The notes: generated by a model not told the origin, from the sequence alone. Shown: positions 9,418 through 19,591, counted from the stretch's first letter. The stretch is 64,000 nucleotides of DNA from DATBJG01 sp963790545 (GCA_963790545.1 CAWBPA010000017.1:1302001-1366000); one strand, 5' to 3'. Program-made: numbers and translations.

Positions 9418-11088
9418 ATGACGCATCAGTGGCACCGAAATGACCGTGGGTTGATGGACCGGCGATCGTTTCTGGGCTGTGGTTCCCTCGCAGCGGCGGG
9501 AATCTTCACGGGTGGCTATTTCACGGGCCTGGCCGCTCAGGATGCGCGAGGCCTTGCCACGACCGCGGCAGTACAGACGACCAGCGGCAGACTACGTGGG
9601 CTCGTGCGGTACGGGGTCAATCAATTCTGGGGCGTGCCGTACGGCGCGTCCACGGCGGGTGCCAACCGGTTCATGCCGCCGGTCAAACCTGCGTCCTGGA
9701 CCGGCGTACGAGATGCCTTCGAGGTGCGCGAGCGAGCACCGCAAGATCCAGGAGGGCCCATCTCAGAGGTGTGGTCTCTCGATCGACGGGAACCCATGGG
9801 CGAAGATTGCCTCAGCATCAACGTCTTCACGCCCGGCTTCGGCTCTGGCTCACGACCGGTGATGGTGTGGCTCCATGGCGGCGGCTTTTCCGGCGGATCA
9901 GGCAACTGGCTGCTGTATGACGGAACGAACCTGGCGCGAAAAGAAGACGTGGTCGTTGTGTCGGTGAACCATCGTCTGAACCTGTTCGGGTTCCTGCACC
10001 TTGCGGACCTCGGTGCGGGCGAGAAGTGGGCCAACTCGAGCAATGTCGGGATGCAGGATATTGTTTCGGCGCTCGCCTGGATCAAGGACAACATTGCCGC
10101 GTTCGGCGGGAACCCGGGTAACGTCACGATCTTCGGTCAGTCTGGCGGCGGCGGCAAGGTGACAACGGCCATGGCTATGCCCTCGGCGAAGGGGTTCTTC
10201 CACCGGGGCATTGCGATGAGCGGGTCTGCCCTGCGTGGCGCGACTCGTGAGAACGCGACGCGTGCCGCCCAGCAGTTTCTGGCGAAGCTCGGGCTGAAAG
10301 CGACCGAGCTGGATCAGCTTCAGAAGATGCCCTGGCGGCAGTTGCAGGAGGCGTTCTTCGCGCGGCCTGGCATTCAGGGGCTCGGCAACGGACCGGTCGT
10401 GGACGGCAAGTCTCTCCCTTCCGATCAGTGGTACCCGAACGCGCCGGACGCCTCTGCCAATGTTCCGCTGATGCAGGGATCAACCGAGACGGAAGACGGC
10501 TGGAGTGATCCGCCGCCACCGCTCGAAATGCCCGAGGAAGAGATGCTCACGCGCGTCAAGCGGATTACCAGAGACGACGAGTCGAAGGCAAGAGAGCTGA
10601 TTGGCCTCTACCGCAAGACACATCCGGGGATCACCAACACGGATGTGTGGCTCATCATGAACTCGGACAATACCCGGCGAGCCAACGCTCAGACGCTTGG
10701 CGAGCTGAAAGCGACACAAGGCAAGGCACCCAGCTACCTTTACTACTTCACATGGAGATCACCAGTCCACAACGGACAGATGAAGTCGTACCACACGCTC
10801 GATATTCCGTTCGTGCTGTACAACATCGATATTGCCGCCTCGATGACAGGATCGGGACAGGATCGGTACCCGCTCGCCCATAAGATGAGCGCCGCGTGGG
10901 CGGCCTTTGCCCGCAACGGCAACCCCAACCATCCGGATCTCCCGACGTGGCCCGCATTCAATTCGACCGATCGGCCAACGATGATCCTGGGTAGCGAGTG
11001 CAAAGTGATGAACGATCCCAACCGCGAGGAGCGACTCGCGCTGCGGGCGCTGCGGGAACCCGTGCGCTCGTCGTCTGCTGGAGCCTAA
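9418..11088 (+). CDS. secreted carboxylesterase, type B (Tat signal)
   Basis: The 556-residue enzyme starts at an ATG seven bases after GAGGAG and carries a twin-arginine signal (MDRRSFLGCGSLAAAG), so it is exported folded. The type-B carboxylesterase hallmarks are in order: GEDCLSINVFTP, the oxyanion-hole motif WLHGGGFSGGS, and the nucleophile elbow FGQSGGGGKV, where the family more often has GESAGG. A GNPNHPDLPTWP segment near the end is also typical. It hydrolyses carboxylic esters outside the cytoplasm. Element A of the four-way junction repeat follows the gene. Close relatives occur beside PQQ dehydrogenases, which fits the next genes. Confidence 0.92.
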   Translation: MTHQWHRNDRGLMDRRSFLGCGSLAAAGIFTGGYFTGLAAQDARGLATTAAVQTTSGRLRGLVRYGVNQFWGVPYGASTAGANRFMPPVKPASWTGVRDAFEVRERAPQDPGGPISEVWSLDRREPMGEDCLSINVFTPGFGSGSRPVMVWLHGGGFSGGSGNWLLYDGTNLARKEDVVVVSVNHRLNLFGFLHLADLGAGEKWANSSNVGMQDIVSALAWIKDNIAAFGGNPGNVTIFGQSGGGGKVTTAMAMPSAKGFFHRGIAMSGSALRGATRENATRAAQQFLAKLGLKATELDQLQKMPWRQLQEAFFARPGIQGLGNGPVVDGKSLPSDQWYPNAPDASANVPLMQGSTETEDGWSDPPPPLEMPEEEMLTRVKRITRDDESKARELIGLYRKTHPGITNTDVWLIMNSDNTRRANAQTLGELKATQGKAPSYLYYFTWRSPVHNGQMKSYHTLDIPFVLYNIDIAASMTGSGQDRYPLAHKMSAAWAAFARNGNPNHPDLPTWPAFNSTDRPTMILGSECKVMNDPNREERLALRALREPVRSSSAGA

Positions 11089-11099
11089 AACGAGGCTTT

Positions 11100-11335
11100 T
11101 CACGGGACGCGGATCGGCGCGGATTCACACGGATCGCTTGTCTTTGCGTCCCGCCGGCTCCGTGTGCGACCGGCCGCGCCGCAGGCGCGCGTAGAAGTGG
11201 AACGATCGAGGTGAAGAGCGTTCCCGCCCGAATACTTCGACGCTCTTCACCTCGATCGTTCCACTTCCACGAGCCTGGCTCGCCAGGCTGCCGGTCGCAC
11301 CATCCGCGGTAATCCGCGTTATCCGCGTCCCGTGA
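11100..11335. repeat. four-way junction repeat, copy A
   Basis: The copy is bounded by a perfect 15-base inverted repeat (11100-11114 with 11321-11335). Inside, an outer stem of 11 pairs (11164-11174 with 11290-11300) encloses three hairpins placed end to end: a short one at 11175-11189 (6 pairs, 3-base loop), a long one at 11190-11271 (32-base arms with one mismatch, 18-base loop) and a short one at 11272-11289 (7 pairs, 4-base loop). No base is left unpaired at the junction. It lies between two genes on the same strand. Confidence 0.9.
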
Positions 11336-11476
11336 TCTGGATGGCCGTCGTCTACTTGTGCCTCCCACTCACAATCCGCTTTCCAATTTGCACCGGGCCC
11401 GGCGCGTGATAGAACTAGACGGCTCAACCAACATATGAACGAGCGGCCGGTCGGCCTCGAGTGAAAGGACGGCTTT

Positions 11477-13534
11477 ATGTCGCGACAGTGGACGCGTTCT
11501 CTGCGAATTCCGGCATCGCTTCTCGTTGTCTTGCTATGGTCTACAGTGAGCCTGCCGGGCCAGACCGGTGCAAAAAATGGCGAGTGGCCGACCTATGGCG
11601 GCGACCTTGGTCATACCCGGTACGCGCCGCTCGACCAAATCAACGCCTCGAATTTCAGCAAGCTCGAGGTGGCATGGCGCTTCAAGACCGACAATCTCGG
11701 CCCCCGGCCAGAATTCAATCTCGAATCGACGCCCCTGATGGTCAAGGGTGTGTTGTACTCGACCGGTGGAACACGACGCGCCGTTGTCGCACTCGACGCC
11801 ACCACGGGCGAGCAGCTCTGGGTTCACAGCGAGAACGAGGGCGCGCGTGGAGCGGCTGCGCCGCGGCAGCTGTCCGGGCGGGGTCTCGCCTACTGGACCG
11901 ATGGGAAGGAAGAACGAATTCTGTACGTCACGCCCGGGTACCGGCTGGTTGCGCTCGACGCGAAGACCGGCCAGCGGATCCCTGGCTTTGGCAAAGACGG
12001 TGTGGTCGATCTGAAAGAACAGATGGATCAACCGATCGATCCGCTCAGTCCTGAGATTGGCTTGCACTCCACACCGATCGTGGCGCGGAACACGGTCATC
12101 GTCGGGGCGGCTCACAAGTCGGGCGGCGTGCCGACGGGCAAGACCAATGTCAAAGGCTACATTCGCGGATTCGATGTGCGGACCGGAAAGCGGCAGTGGA
12201 TCTTTCACACCATCCCGTCGCCAGGCGAATTCGGCAACGACACCTGGGAGAAGGACTCGTGGACGTATACGGGCAACACGGGCGCGTGGTCGCAGATTAG
12301 CGTGGACGAGGAGCTTGGCATTGCGTACCTGCCTGTCGAGTCGGCCACCGGCGACTACTACGGAGGGAATCGACCGGGCGCCAACCTTTTTGCCGAGAGC
12401 CTCGTGGCTGTCGACTTGACTACGGGCAAACGAAGGTGGCACTTCCAGTTCGTGCACCATGGCATCTGGGACATGGACATGTCGTCGGCGCCCATCCTTG
12501 CCGACATCGTCGTGAACGGGCGACCCATTAAGGCCGTCGCGGTTCCAACCAAGCAGGCGTTTTTGTACGTATTCAATCGGGAGACCGGCGAGCCCGTCTG
12601 GCCGATCGAAGAGCGACCCGTACCCAAGGGGGATGTACCCGGTGAGTGGTACTCACCGACGCAGCCGTTTCCCACGAAGCCTCAGGCTTACGAACGTCAG
12701 GGACTGTTGATCGAAGATTTGATCGACTTCACACCGGAGCTGCGAGCCGAAGCCGTTCAGTTTGTGTCGAAGTACAAGATCGGTCCGATCTTTACCCCGC
12801 CAGCCGTCAGCAAAATTGATGGGCCGCTGGCGCTGCTCGCGATGGCCACGGCCGGTGGCGGTACGAACTGGCCCGGTGGGTCGTTCGATCCCGAGACGCG
12901 CATCCTGTACGTCTCCTCGACAAAAACCATCAGTCAGTTGGGACTCGTGCCACCCGACCCGGCCAAGAACGATTTCGGCTGGGTCCAGGGTAATGCCGCA
13001 ACCGGCGTTCGTACGACGGGCGGCTCGGGCGCTGGCGCTGGAGCGGCCCCTGCGCCTCCCGCCCAACCTGCAGCACCTGCTGCCGAAGGTGGCGGTGGTG
13101 GTGGACTGACTATTCGTGGACTACCGCTCGTGAAGCCGCCGTACGGGAGCATCAGCGCCATCGACCTGAACAAAGGCGAGATCCTGTGGCAGGTGCCGCA
13201 TGGCGAAACACCGGACGCGGTAAAGAACCATCCGGCGCTCAAGGGCCTGAATATTCCGCGCACGGGTCGGACGGGCACGGCCGGCACGCTGGTGACCAGG
13301 ACGCTCGTGATTTCTGGTGAGACAGGCTTTGGCACCACGGCAACGGGCCAACGCGGCGCGATGCTGCGGGCCTACGACAAGGCGACGGGTAAGGAAGTCG
13401 GTGCGGTCTATATGCCGGCCCCGCAGAGCGGATCGCCCATGACCTACATGATCAATGGTCGGCAGTACGTTGTGGTCGCGATCAGTGGAGGGACGTATAG
13501 CGGCGAACTGCTTGCACTGCGGTTGCCGTCTTAG
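11477..13534 (+). CDS. secreted PQQ-dependent dehydrogenase (glucose dehydrogenase-like)
   Basis: This 685-residue exported quinoprotein begins with a signal peptide and then WPTYGGDLGHTRYAPL, the usual start of the eight-bladed PQQ propeller. The motif YYGGNRPGANLFAESL followed by FVHHGIWDMD matches the active-site region of membrane-type glucose dehydrogenases, where the WDMD aspartate is catalytic. The membrane domain of those enzymes is absent. Residues of about 512-545 are a Gly/Ala/Pro-rich insert (GAGAGAAPAPPAQPAAP) that may be an exposed loop. It oxidises a sugar or alcohol and passes electrons to quinone or a cytochrome; the substrate is unknown. The ribosome site is AAAGGA. Confidence 0.9.
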   Translation: MSRQWTRSLRIPASLLVVLLWSTVSLPGQTGAKNGEWPTYGGDLGHTRYAPLDQINASNFSKLEVAWRFKTDNLGPRPEFNLESTPLMVKGVLYSTGGTRRAVVALDATTGEQLWVHSENEGARGAAAPRQLSGRGLAYWTDGKEERILYVTPGYRLVALDAKTGQRIPGFGKDGVVDLKEQMDQPIDPLSPEIGLHSTPIVARNTVIVGAAHKSGGVPTGKTNVKGYIRGFDVRTGKRQWIFHTIPSPGEFGNDTWEKDSWTYTGNTGAWSQISVDEELGIAYLPVESATGDYYGGNRPGANLFAESLVAVDLTTGKRRWHFQFVHHGIWDMDMSSAPILADIVVNGRPIKAVAVPTKQAFLYVFNRETGEPVWPIEERPVPKGDVPGEWYSPTQPFPTKPQAYERQGLLIEDLIDFTPELRAEAVQFVSKYKIGPIFTPPAVSKIDGPLALLAMATAGGGTNWPGGSFDPETRILYVSSTKTISQLGLVPPDPAKNDFGWVQGNAATGVRTTGGSGAGAGAAPAPPAQPAAPAAEGGGGGGLTIRGLPLVKPPYGSISAIDLNKGEILWQVPHGETPDAVKNHPALKGLNIPRTGRTGTAGTLVTRTLVISGETGFGTTATGQRGAMLRAYDKATGKEVGAVYMPAPQSGSPMTYMINGRQYVVVAISGGTYSGELLALRLPS

Positions 13535-13553
13535 CATCCAGGGACGTGTAGAG

Positions 13554-14252
13554 CTAACTTCGTCGGCGGAATCTGCGTGCCGCTACCGCCAACCCGGTTC
13601 CAACCAGCAAAAGAGAACCTGGCTCAGGAACGGGTGCGGGTGTCGTGTCGGTTAGGTAGTTAGGAACCTCGCCACCGCCAGCCGAGTTCCTCAAAACGGC
13701 CACGTGAGTCAGTCCGAATTCATCCTGCAAGTCGAACTGGGCCACGTTCAAGTCAACTGAATCGTTGCAGAACGAGGGATTGGTATTTGGGTTCCCGCTT
13801 GGATCAACCCCGCTGCAGAGCGTAAACATGAGCGATGTAACTGGGGTGTTCCCTTGGAATGGGACGTTGAGGTCGTAGTCTCCCTGGTAGCCGTCTGCCA
13901 TCCTTCCATCCCGATCAGCGTTGACGCTGAATGGGACAGCGGCACCGATGTATGCCAGCATCGTAAAGGTCAGGTCGCCAGCCAGATCGAAAAAACCGTC
14001 CTCGAAATTGAGCCAGACATCGCGGATGACAGCCGGGTCGTTGAGTGTCACCGTCACGTCCACGCGTTGAGGATCTGCGTTGTCGCTGAGCGACACGCTT
14101 CCCCACGGCCCGCCCGTGCAGGTCGGCATTGGTGGGCCACCACAATAAGTCGTGTTCAACGACCAAGGACCGATCGTGTCGGCGCCAGCCGACACGGGCG
14201 CCGCGAAAACCGCGGCCACGATGAGAAATGCAGGAAGATTTCGCAACAGCAT
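13554..14252 (-). CDS. PEP-CTERM sorting-domain protein
   Basis: The 232-residue product starts at an ATG preceded by GGCGGAGA and has a signal peptide (MLLRNLPAFLIVAAVFAA). Its C-terminus is a textbook PEP-CTERM tail: PVPEPGSLLLVGTGLAVA, then a basic end RRFRRRS. Such proteins are processed by an exosortase and sent to the cell surface or extracellular matrix. The middle looks beta-rich and contains DVWLNFEDGFFDLAGDLTF. No exosortase gene lies in this window. It is convergent with the upstream quinoprotein gene, with only 19 bases between them. Confidence 0.9.
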   Translation of the reverse strand: MLLRNLPAFLIVAAVFAAPVSAGADTIGPWSLNTTYCGGPPMPTCTGGPWGSVSLSDNADPQRVDVTVTLNDPAVIRDVWLNFEDGFFDLAGDLTFTMLAYIGAAVPFSVNADRDGRMADGYQGDYDLNVPFQGNTPVTSLMFTLCSGVDPSGNPNTNPSFCNDSVDLNVAQFDLQDEFGLTHVAVLRNSAGGGEVPNYLTDTTPAPVPEPGSLLLVGTGLAVAARRFRRRS

Positions 14253-14465
14253 GATGTCTCCGCCCGGATGTAGACGAGCGAAGGTTGAGCAATGGTCGTG
14301 CCGCAGCGAAATTGAGGATTCTTCAGCAAACCGTTTGGTACCGGGGCGGGAATCTGGCTGGAAATAGACTTTTGTCTCTGAAACGCGTTCTTGCACGCTC
14401 ATTGACGACCCGCCGCCCGACAGGACGCGGTAGAATCTGCCCGTTCCTCAATTTGAAAGGACCGT

Positions 14466-16376
14466 ATGAAGCGACTGCTGTGGCTTCTCGCCATCCTGGT
14501 CACTGGGGCGCTTGTCGCCGCCCAGCAACAGTCCTCATCGCAGGTCGAATGGCTTTATTACGGCGGCGATCAGGGCGGGACGAAGTACTCGCCGCTCGCG
14601 GATATCCGTCCCGACAACCTGCCACGACTCCAGGTGGCGTGGCAATGGAAGCACTGGGAGACTCCGCTCAAGGAGTACGACACGGTCCCCGGCTTCAATG
14701 AAAGCACGCCGCTGATGGTCGACGGTGTGCTGTATGTCACGACGCCGTACAACAGTATTGCGGCCGTGGATGCCGAAACGGGCAAGGAACGATGGCGGTT
14801 CGACGGCGGAGCGTACGAGCTGGGGCAGGTGTTATCGGGGAGTGGCTGGAAGCTCCGAGGCACGGCGTTCTGGCGAGACGGCGGGCGCATCCGTCTATTC
14901 CTCAACAGTCGGCATCGGCTCTTCTCCCTGGATCCACAGACCGGCAAGCCTGATCCTTCGTTCGGCAACGGTGGCGTCGTCTCACTGACCGAGGGTCTCC
15001 CGAGAATCTCTGACATTACGCATGCGACGCAAAGCTCACCGCCGATCGTGTATCGGGACCTGATCATCGTTGGCAGTCAGGTTCCCGACCGCGTCCAGCT
15101 TCCCGATCCGATGGGCTACGTTCAGGCGTTCAACGCGCGCACCGGAAAACGGGTCTGGTATTTCTCGGTGATTCCGCAGTCGCCGAAAGATGCTGGCGCC
15201 GAGACCTGGGAAAACGAGTCGTGGAGGCGGAACGGGCACGCAAATGTCTGGGCACCCATGGCGCTCGATGAAGCGCGGGGTCTTCTCTATCTCCCGACAT
15301 CAACTCCGAGCAGCGACTACTACGGCGGCCAGCGCCCGGGAGCCAACCTGTTCGCGGAGTCGCTCGTGTGTCTCGACGCCGCGACTGGCAAGCTGAAATG
15401 GTATTTCCAGACCGTGCACCACGGTTTGTGGGATTGGGATATTCCGGCCCCGCCGAACCTGGTGACGATAACCGTCGACGGTCAGCGCATTGATGCCGTT
15501 GCGCAGGTCACCAAACGAGGCGATACGTTCGTGTTCGATCGTGTCAGCGGGAAGCCCGTGTGGCCGATTGTCGAGCGCCCGGTGCCGACCGACACTGATG
15601 TGCCGGGTGAAAAGCCGTATCCGACGCAGCCCTTCCCTACCAAGCCGCCGCCGTTTGTCGGACAAGGTGTGGCGCTCGAGGATGCGAACGACCTCACGCC
15701 AGAAATCAAAGCGATGGCGCAGGCACAGATGCAGAAATTTCGAATCGGCCCGATCTTCACGCCTCCTTCATTGAAGGGAACTCTGCAGCGCCCCGGTCAG
15801 GGCGGCGGCGCCAACTGGGGCGGAGCCGCGTTCGATCCGGAGACCGGATATCTGTTCGTGCGTGCCAGCCACTCCGCAGGTCTGAACCGCGTTGCCAAGA
15901 ACGACGGGAGCGATCCGCTCGTCGAGGTCGAGTACTCCAACGTCTTTGCCCGCGGCGGAGAATCCGCAAATCTGCCGGGTGGGCTGCCACTGATTTCGCC
16001 GCCCTACGCCGTGTTGACGGCAGTCGACCTCAATAAAGGCGAGATTGCCTGGAAGGTGCCGCTCGGCGAAGGCAGTCCTGCCCTTCGGAATCACCCGCTG
16101 CTGAAAGGCGTGACGTTGCCCGATCGTCTCGGATCGCCAAACAACCGTGGCGGGGCGATGGTGACGAGGAGCGGTCTCGTGTTCATCGGCGGCGGCGATG
16201 GATATTTCTATGCCTTTGACACGAAAACCGGCAAAGAACTCTGGCGAACCAAAACGCCCTATGCGAACACAGCAAATCCGATGACGTACCGCACACGCTC
16301 CGGGAGGCAGTTCATAGCGGTCGCAACCGGGACGGGCGCAGACAACGCGCTGCTTGCGTTCGCAGTACAGGAATGA
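14466..16376 (+). CDS. secreted PQQ-dependent dehydrogenase (glucose dehydrogenase-like)
   Basis: A second exported quinoprotein of 636 residues, clearly a paralogue of the one at 11477. It shares YYGGQRPGANLFAESL and the active-site region TVHHGLWDWD. A signal peptide (MKRLLWLLAILVTGALVA) leads into WLYYGGDQGGTKYSPL. The start ATG follows AAAGGA at good spacing. It lacks the Gly/Ala/Pro-rich insert of its paralogue. The stop nearly overlaps a longer reading of the amidohydrolase gene that follows, and the two are probably transcribed together. The substrate is not predictable beyond a sugar or alcohol. Confidence 0.9.
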   Translation: MKRLLWLLAILVTGALVAAQQQSSSQVEWLYYGGDQGGTKYSPLADIRPDNLPRLQVAWQWKHWETPLKEYDTVPGFNESTPLMVDGVLYVTTPYNSIAAVDAETGKERWRFDGGAYELGQVLSGSGWKLRGTAFWRDGGRIRLFLNSRHRLFSLDPQTGKPDPSFGNGGVVSLTEGLPRISDITHATQSSPPIVYRDLIIVGSQVPDRVQLPDPMGYVQAFNARTGKRVWYFSVIPQSPKDAGAETWENESWRRNGHANVWAPMALDEARGLLYLPTSTPSSDYYGGQRPGANLFAESLVCLDAATGKLKWYFQTVHHGLWDWDIPAPPNLVTITVDGQRIDAVAQVTKRGDTFVFDRVSGKPVWPIVERPVPTDTDVPGEKPYPTQPFPTKPPPFVGQGVALEDANDLTPEIKAMAQAQMQKFRIGPIFTPPSLKGTLQRPGQGGGANWGGAAFDPETGYLFVRASHSAGLNRVAKNDGSDPLVEVEYSNVFARGGESANLPGGLPLISPPYAVLTAVDLNKGEIAWKVPLGEGSPALRNHPLLKGVTLPDRLGSPNNRGGAMVTRSGLVFIGGGDGYFYAFDTKTGKELWRTKTPYANTANPMTYRTRSGRQFIAVATGTGADNALLAFAVQE

Positions 16377-16435
16377 CAGCAGCCCGTTCAGATCGTTCGG
16401 GTCGTTCGGGTCGTTCCTCCAGACGGCGCGCGACA

Positions 16436-17791
16436 ATGAAACTGCTGGTATCCGGGTTCGTGGTCGTACTGGTCGCGGTAACCGGCGCGAGCCAGGCTCA
16501 AGTGACTCCGGTCACCATCACGCTGTTCGAGGGCGCCAGGTTGATTACAGGCGATGCCAGCCCGCCAATTGAAAACGCGGCGTTTCTCGTCGAGAAGGAC
16601 CGGTTCACGCTGTTGGGGCAGAGGGGCGAGGTTCGGGCGCCGGCAGGCGCGAAGCGGGTCGATCTGACCGGCAAGACGGTCATCCCAGCGCTCATCGACG
16701 CGCACTCGCACATCGGGTACATGAAAAACCTGACGAGCGGGCCGCAGAACTACACGCGCGACAACATCCTGGATCACATGCACCGATTTGCGTATTTCGG
16801 CGTAGCCGCGAGTCAGGCCATGGGCTCAGACTTTGGAGATCTGCCGTACGAACTGCGCGACGATATCAGGCGCGGACAGTACCTCGAGGCCGCGAGATTT
16901 CTGACGGCCGGCCGAGGCCTGGCGCCGGAAGCCGAAGTCCGGCCGGACAACATGCGGCACTCCGCGTTCACGATCCGAACGGAAGACGATGCGAGAAAAG
17001 CGGTGCGAGAACTGTCGGCCCGTCAGGTCAAGATTGTGAAGACCTGGGTCGATGACCGTGGTGGGACCATCGAAAAACTCCCCCCTGCGCTCTATGGTGC
17101 CATCATCGACGAGGCGCATGAGTTGAAGATGAAGGTGGCCGTCCATGCCACGGGTCTCGACGATGCCAAACACCTGCTCCGGGCGGGAATCGATATCTTC
17201 GCGCACATGATCAGCGACGTGGATGTCGAGCTGGTCGAACTGTTCAAGCAGCATCCCGGAACCAGCGTCCTGCTCGCGCTTGGTGGACCGAGGCGCACAG
17301 TGTACGCCCCGTGGCTCGATCCTCCCCACCCGCTCGTTCGCGAAACGGTCTCACCAGAACAGATCAAACGACTTCGTGACAGGCTGGCGAATACGAAACC
17401 CGATGCGCTCCAGCAGGCCCGCGTTGCCTGGGAACGCCTCTCCGCGGGCATCAGAAAGCTGAATGCGGCCGGCGTGCGGATTGGTGTGGGCACCGACGGC
17501 GGAGGCCAAACGGGCGATCAATTCATTGGCTGGACGATGCACACGGAGCTCGAGAATATGGTCGCGGCTGGCATGACGCCGTCGCAGGTGCTGGTCGCGG
17601 CAACGCGGACGTCAGCGGAAGTTCTCGGACTCGACGATTTGGGGACCGTCGCGGCTGGCAAGAGCGCAGACTTCGTCGTGCTCGACGCCAATCCTCTGGA
17701 CGACATTACGAATACGAGAAAAATCTCCGGAGTCTACTTGAGAGGTCGCGCGATCGATCGGAGACGGATGACGGACGCGTGGAAGAACTAA
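16436..17791 (+). CDS. exported amidohydrolase family protein
   Basis: The 451-residue product starts at an ATG that opens a signal peptide (MKLLVSGFVVVLVAVTGA). A longer frame upstream is rejected because it covers a tandem gttcgg word repeat. The metal-dependent hydrolase signature is present as VIPALIDAHSHIGYM, with later metal-ligand candidates in VAVHATG and IFAHMIS and an aspartate in VGTDGGG. The family uses one or two zinc or similar ions to cut amide, ester or ring bonds. It is likely periplasmic. It sits between two quinoprotein genes in a same-strand run from 14466 to 22321. Confidence 0.9.
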   Translation: MKLLVSGFVVVLVAVTGASQAQVTPVTITLFEGARLITGDASPPIENAAFLVEKDRFTLLGQRGEVRAPAGAKRVDLTGKTVIPALIDAHSHIGYMKNLTSGPQNYTRDNILDHMHRFAYFGVAASQAMGSDFGDLPYELRDDIRRGQYLEAARFLTAGRGLAPEAEVRPDNMRHSAFTIRTEDDARKAVRELSARQVKIVKTWVDDRGGTIEKLPPALYGAIIDEAHELKMKVAVHATGLDDAKHLLRAGIDIFAHMISDVDVELVELFKQHPGTSVLLALGGPRRTVYAPWLDPPHPLVRETVSPEQIKRLRDRLANTKPDALQQARVAWERLSAGIRKLNAAGVRIGVGTDGGGQTGDQFIGWTMHTELENMVAAGMTPSQVLVAATRTSAEVLGLDDLGTVAAGKSADFVVLDANPLDDITNTRKISGVYLRGRAIDRRRMTDAWKN

Positions 17792-17833
17792 ATCGTTCGA
17801 ATCATTCGTCCCATTTGTGAATTGAGGAGCCCG

Positions 17834-19567
17834 ATGAAGAAGTTCTTGGTTGTCTGCCTGATGGCCATCGTCATTACCGCCTCGCTCGCCGGCCAGTACT
17901 CGCTCACCGTCAACAAAGACCGACTCGTCAACGCGCTGAACGAGCCTCAGAACTGGCTGCTGATGAACGGTGATTACGGTTCGCTGCGCTATTCGAAGCT
18001 CACCCAGATCAACAGGGAGAACGTCAAGGACCTGCGGGTGGTCTGGGCGCTTGCGCTGGGCGGCATGCAGGACGTCGGGCAGAACGGTCCGGAGAACGAA
18101 GTCAACCCGCTCATCGACAACGGGTTCATGTACACGACCGACGGGTGGGGCACGGTCTACAAGATCGACGCGCGCAATCCGCACCGGGGCCAGTTCGTGT
18201 GGGTCGCGGACCCGGGTGTCGCGCACGAGGGGCTCGCCCCACGCACCAGGGGCATTGCGCTCTGGGAAGACCTGGTTGTGGCCAATCTACCGGACGGTCG
18301 CGTCATTGCGATCAATCGCGAGAACGGTGAGATTGTGTGGGACAAGAAGATCGCCACCAAGAACGAGTTCGGCGGTCAGGAAAAGTTTCTGACGGCGCCG
18401 CTCGTGGCCGACGGAAAAGTCATTATTCAGAATGGTGCCGGCGATGCCGGCACACGAGGATGGGTCGCTGCGCTGGATGTCAAGACCGGCAACGAGCTCT
18501 GGCGCTGGTATGTGGTGCCCAAGCCTGGCGATCCCGGCAGTGAGACCTGGAAAGACGACCACAACGCCTGGAAGACCGGTGGGGGCGGGATCTGGCAGAC
18601 CGGTTCATACGATCCCGCAACCAACCTCTACATCGTCGGCACGGGCAACCCGTATCCCATTTACGATCCCCAGTTTCGACCCGGCGACAATCTGTACACC
18701 AATTCTGCGGTGGCCCTGGATGTCGCAACCGGCAAGCTCGCGTGGCATTTCCAATACACGCCGAACGATTCGTGGGACTACGACGAAGTCGGCGTGCACA
18801 TGTTGTACGACACCACGATCAACGGCGCGCCACGCAAAGTGGTCGGGCATTTCGGTCGCAACGGGTTCTTCTACTCGCTCGATCGGACCACGGGCGCGTT
18901 TCTCAAGGCGGAGAAGTACGTCAACGATCTGAACTGGACGAAGGGACTGAATCCAAAGACCGGAAAGCCCCTCGAATACGATTCAAAGCTCGACGTGCAA
19001 ATGTACAATCCGGAGGCACGGGCCCTGCGAGGCGAAGGGAAGAAGCGCGCATGTCCAACCTGGCACGGTGGTGTGGCGCACCAGCCTTTGGCGTTCAACC
19101 CGGTGAAGAACATCGCCTACGGCGTCGGAACCGAGGGGTGCTTCACGCAGAATGGCGCGGCCGTCGCGTCGAAATCGAAAGAAGGTGGTGTCGATGTCAA
19201 GGCCAGCGAGCCCCGCCAGTACAGCAGTGACCTGTACTACGGTGCGGTGACCGCGGTGGACGCGATCAACCACAAGGTGCTTGCGAAAGCCGTGACGGAT
19301 ATCGAAATTCGCTCGGGCGTGGTCGCCACTGCCGGAGGTCTCGTGTTCACTGCACTGCAGGATGGCTGGGTGGTGGCGTACAACGACGAAACGCTCGAAG
19401 AGCTGTGGCGCTTCAACGTGGGCACGCCGCTCAAAGGTTCACCCGTCACATACGCAATTGGACCAAAGCAGTACGTGGCGGTCCAGACGAGCGGCCGGCA
19501 CCTGCACCCGGTGAACTGGGACAAGCTGCTGAATTCGAGCTACCTCTTCGTGTTTGCGCTGAACTGA
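17834..19567 (+). CDS. PQQ-dependent methanol/ethanol-type dehydrogenase
   Basis: This 577-residue exported quinoprotein starts at an ATG downstream of TTGAGGAGC and has a signal peptide (MKKFLVVCLMAIVITASLAG). It differs from the two upstream quinoproteins and fits the methanol/ethanol dehydrogenase branch: WLLMNGDYGSLRYSKL near the start, the YTPNDSWDYDEVG segment that carries the likely catalytic aspartate, and a conserved final blade ending YLFVFALN. There is no fused cytochrome domain, so a separate cytochrome must take electrons. The gene follows the amidohydrolase by 42 bases and is probably in the same operon. Confidence 0.9.
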   Translation: MKKFLVVCLMAIVITASLAGQYSLTVNKDRLVNALNEPQNWLLMNGDYGSLRYSKLTQINRENVKDLRVVWALALGGMQDVGQNGPENEVNPLIDNGFMYTTDGWGTVYKIDARNPHRGQFVWVADPGVAHEGLAPRTRGIALWEDLVVANLPDGRVIAINRENGEIVWDKKIATKNEFGGQEKFLTAPLVADGKVIIQNGAGDAGTRGWVAALDVKTGNELWRWYVVPKPGDPGSETWKDDHNAWKTGGGGIWQTGSYDPATNLYIVGTGNPYPIYDPQFRPGDNLYTNSAVALDVATGKLAWHFQYTPNDSWDYDEVGVHMLYDTTINGAPRKVVGHFGRNGFFYSLDRTTGAFLKAEKYVNDLNWTKGLNPKTGKPLEYDSKLDVQMYNPEARALRGEGKKRACPTWHGGVAHQPLAFNPVKNIAYGVGTEGCFTQNGAAVASKSKEGGVDVKASEPRQYSSDLYYGAVTAVDAINHKVLAKAVTDIEIRSGVVATAGGLVFTALQDGWVVAYNDETLEELWRFNVGTPLKGSPVTYAIGPKQYVAVQTSGRHLHPVNWDKLLNSSYLFVFALN

Positions 19568-19591
19568 GGAGTGTCGGGGGGGCAATCGTAC

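Noticed and set aside
11100..11335. Plain rho-independent terminator
   Set aside because: No T-run follows the stems, and three of five copies lie between divergent genes.
13554..14252. Exosortase gene cluster around the PEP-CTERM protein
   Set aside because: No exosortase or polysaccharide export gene is present in this window.
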